Shown here in pieces: positions 62,162 to 64,000 of a stretch of 64,000 bases of DNA (its first letter is position 1; each line of letters opens with the position of its first letter). Source of the DNA: Microbacterium memoriense (GTDB lineage: Bacteria > Actinomycetota > Actinomycetes > Actinomycetales > Microbacteriaceae); the NCBI RefSeq assembly GCF_025398275.1, contig NZ_JAODOR010000004.1, forward strand, positions 337,419 to 401,418, read 5' to 3'. Both the position numbers and the translations under genes were made by a program. Below the pieces are notes generated by a model. The model did no database searches. It was not told the DNA's origin and saw only the letters and a program-made list of their open reading frames with translations.

Positions 62162-63358
62162 ATGCAGGATGTGTCGGCGCCCGACCCCTCGAACAAGTTC
62201 CCGCAAGCGCTGGTGCACCCGGGCGTAGCTGTTCCAACGTTCGGTTTAGCCCGCGAGGCGCCCGCCGATCCCGTCGAGCAGGAGTCCTTCTACGTGAGCC
62301 ACTTCCGCCCTGCGTTCATCGCTGGCGCCCCGCTAGACGTCGGCAAGGAGACTGGCTACGTCCTGAGGATGCGCGCCGAGCTGGCCGGCACGGTCGGCGC
62401 CGATCCCACCGCACCTAGGGAGCTTCGCCGGCTGCTCCGCGCGTACGGGCGGCCCTCGCGGGAGATCGCAGAGACCTACTTCCTCGAAGGTGACTTCGCG
62501 GGCGGATACGCAGCGTGGGGGAGACGGGTTCCTTTAAGCGTCTACGTCAACCTGGCGAGCTCACTTGGGCACCCTCGGCTGAACGCGCTCACCGTCTTCT
62601 ACTGGGCAGGTAACCACCTCACTCGTCGCGGCGTCCGTGGGCTCGAGGACGTAATGGACCGGCTGCAGGCCGCCCTCGACACCTTCCACGACACCCACGG
62701 GCACAGCATTATCGAGCACTACTGGACGCTGCTCACCGCACCGGAGATCACCGACGAATTGCTCCAGGAGATCCCGCCCGCTGCGTCGGGCGAACTGGAC
62801 CCCGAGGCCATCCGTCAGATGCTCTCGGAGGTTCCGGGCGGGGCGGGCAGCTCCGGGCGCGCGTTCCGCGGCGAGGCCGCGTTGGAGCGTCCCATCAACT
62901 GGCCCGAGCCGTGGGTTGAGCTGGGTGCGCGCTACGGGCTACTGCGCGCCAAGAGTAGGCAGCTGGTGCGCTCCGCGGAGAACGATCACCGGGCGGGCGC
63001 GGGTGTCCCTCTGGTCGGTCAGGGGTGGGTTTCGGAGATGACTCTCCTGCGCGAGATGCAGGCCGCGTTCCCAGACGAGCGAGTCGTTCACCAGGCGCGA
63101 CCCGGCTGGCTCGGACGCCAGTCGATCGACATCTTCTTCCCCGACCGGATGCTCGCCATCGAATACCAGGGCGCTCAGCACTCACAGCCAGTGGACTTCT
63201 TCGGCGGTGAAGCCGCGTTCAATGCGCAACGAGAGCGGGACGCCACGAAACGTGCGCTGTGCGCCACAGCAGGATGCCGGTTGATCGAGGTGTTCCCTGG
63301 CTACAACCTCCGCGAACTAATCGGAACGGTCACGATCGCGCTGGAGAGCCAAGACTAA
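62162..63358 (+). CDS. PD-(D/E)XK-like nuclease domain protein
   Basis: 398 residues. Residues 1-280 are helical and unrecognised (EIAETYFLEGDFAGGYAAWG, LTVFYWAGNHLTRRG). The C-terminal 110 residues match a restriction-endonuclease-like domain: SEMTLLREMQAAFPDERVVHQARPGWLGRQSIDIFFPDRMLAIEYQGAQHSQPVDFFGG, with E...D-x(n)-E-x-Q active-site pattern as in Vsr/DUF559-like folds. Start ATG 62162 follows GGAAGG at 6 nt; an upstream TTG is possible. Putative defence or DNA-processing protein. Confidence 0.72.
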   Translation: MQDVSAPDPSNKFPQALVHPGVAVPTFGLAREAPADPVEQESFYVSHFRPAFIAGAPLDVGKETGYVLRMRAELAGTVGADPTAPRELRRLLRAYGRPSREIAETYFLEGDFAGGYAAWGRRVPLSVYVNLASSLGHPRLNALTVFYWAGNHLTRRGVRGLEDVMDRLQAALDTFHDTHGHSIIEHYWTLLTAPEITDELLQEIPPAASGELDPEAIRQMLSEVPGGAGSSGRAFRGEAALERPINWPEPWVELGARYGLLRAKSRQLVRSAENDHRAGAGVPLVGQGWVSEMTLLREMQAAFPDERVVHQARPGWLGRQSIDIFFPDRMLAIEYQGAQHSQPVDFFGGEAAFNAQRERDATKRALCATAGCRLIEVFPGYNLRELIGTVTIALESQD

Positions 63359-63426
63359 GCATGCGACGCTAACAGGCTCGCCAGAGTCGGTCTGGCCGTT
63401 GGGCCAAGTACCCTCCTCAGCGAGCG

Positions 63427-63974
63427 TTGCGCAAAGCGAACGAGATCCTCAAGGCTGCGAGCATCTTTTTCGCGAAGGAGCTCGACCACCGCTCGACGAG
63501 ATGATCCAGTTCATCAACGAACACCGGGATCGTTTCGGGGTCGAGCTCATCTGCCAGGTCCTCCGACCGGCAGTGAGAGGATTCCTCACCTCACGCGGCT
63601 ATCGCGCCGCGGTGAGCAGGATGCCGTCCGCACGGCAGTTGCGTGACGACCTGCTCGTGCCCAGTAACTACATGGCGATGGTCTACACCGACCGGATCGT
63701 CGAACTCGGCGCCGTCCCCTCGACCGGAACGGTCGGCGACAGCTTCGACTAATGCGATGGCAGAAGCGGTCAACAACCTCTACAAGACCGAGCTGATCCG
63801 GCAACGCGGTCCCTGGAGGACCGTCGAGCAGGTCGAGCTCGCGACCCTCGAATGGGTGTGGTGGTGGAACAACTCCCGCCTCCACGGCGAGCTCGACATG
63901 CGCACCCCGCTCGAGGTCGAGCAGGCGTACTACGCTGACCAAGAATCAGCCCAGCCGGCCCCTGCCGGACAAAG
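63427..63974 (+). pseudogene. Decayed IS3-family transposase (orfA end plus orfB)
   Basis: The end of orfA (LRKANEILKAASIFFAKELDH, stop at 63502-63504) overlaps the orfB start (ATG 63501), the normal -1 frameshift junction of IS3. OrfB opens MIQFINEHRDRFGVELICQVL and then jumps (near 63655) to the C-terminal part YTDRIVELGAVPSTGTVGDSFD, skipping about 200 residues with catalytic Asp residues. A one-base insertion at 63749-63751 (GACTAAT) causes a stop before NAMAEAVNNLYKTELI ... NSRLHGELDMRTPLEVEQAYY in the next frame. Clearly inactive. Confidence 0.85.
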
Positions 63975-64000
63975 CTCCCAATGTCATCTCGCAGGACATC

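Larger units (their letters stand above)
46478..64000. mobile_element. Genomic island integrated at tRNA-Ala (right end outside window)
   Basis: Begins at the tRNA 3' end with excisionase and integrase and carries unrelated accessory genes, an ars cluster, truncated genes and an IS3 relic. No second copy of the tRNA end is present to base 64000, so the right boundary is beyond the window or the element is degraded. Confidence 0.7.

Overview
The window is high-GC DNA with actinobacterial gene orders (tig-clpP1-clpP2-clpX; folC-DUF4233-ndk-VKOR-rne; rplU-rpmA-obg-proB-proA-nadD-rsfS), ileS preceded by a T-box leader, and a eukaryote-like long IleS. Protein sequences and the very frequent word GGATGCC/GGCATCC suggest a Microbacteriaceae member, most likely Microbacterium or a close relative. 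This is recognition from memory, not a database result.

Core chromosome (1 to about 46,477). The window opens inside ettA, which overlaps a thioesterase gene. It continues with tesB, a conserved hypothetical gene, and a tightly overlapped leftward operon mscS-glbO-flavoprotein dehydrogenase. An ABC exporter pair, pepN, rpiB, a Nei-type glycosylase, a paiB-amidohydrolase pair, dps and a gamma carbonic anhydrase follow. Two tRNAs precede the trigger factor/Clp protease block. Next come a DHFR-like protein with an internal deletion, a GyrI-like protein, dcp opposite a winged-helix regulator, valS, a decayed DUF559 gene and a pentapeptide protein. T-box-ileS, folC, DUF4233, ndk, vkor, rne with a structured leader, and rplU/rpmA/obg/proBA/nadD/rsfS complete the core. 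Many neighbours overlap by 1, 4 or 8 nt, so they are probably translationally coupled. Strong hairpins mark most operon ends.

Genomic island (from about 46,478 to beyond the window). tRNA-Ala(GGC) is followed immediately by an AlpA-type excisionase and a tyrosine recombinase, which is the usual layout of an element integrated into a tRNA 3' end. The cargo is a charged coiled-coil protein with small partners, a mini membrane protein coupled to a NERD-domain protein, a hydrolase, an APH-like kinase, two tandem copies of a membrane protein plus winged-helix module, and an HTH-DUF3887 regulator behind two 17-bp palindromes. An arsenic cluster follows (arsC opposite arsR-arsD-arsA) with no arsenite pump in view, then a truncated OsmC, a cupin, a 20-bp perfect inverted repeat, a membrane coiled-coil protein and a PD-(D/E)XK-like nuclease protein. 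A decayed IS3 element closes the window. No second tRNA-Ala end was found, so the right boundary probably lies outside.

The best candidates for under-described biology are the duplicated membrane protein/regulator module, the membrane mini-protein/NERD pair, the nuclease protein with its divergent membrane neighbour, and the structured rne leader. All functional statements are from reading the sequence only.
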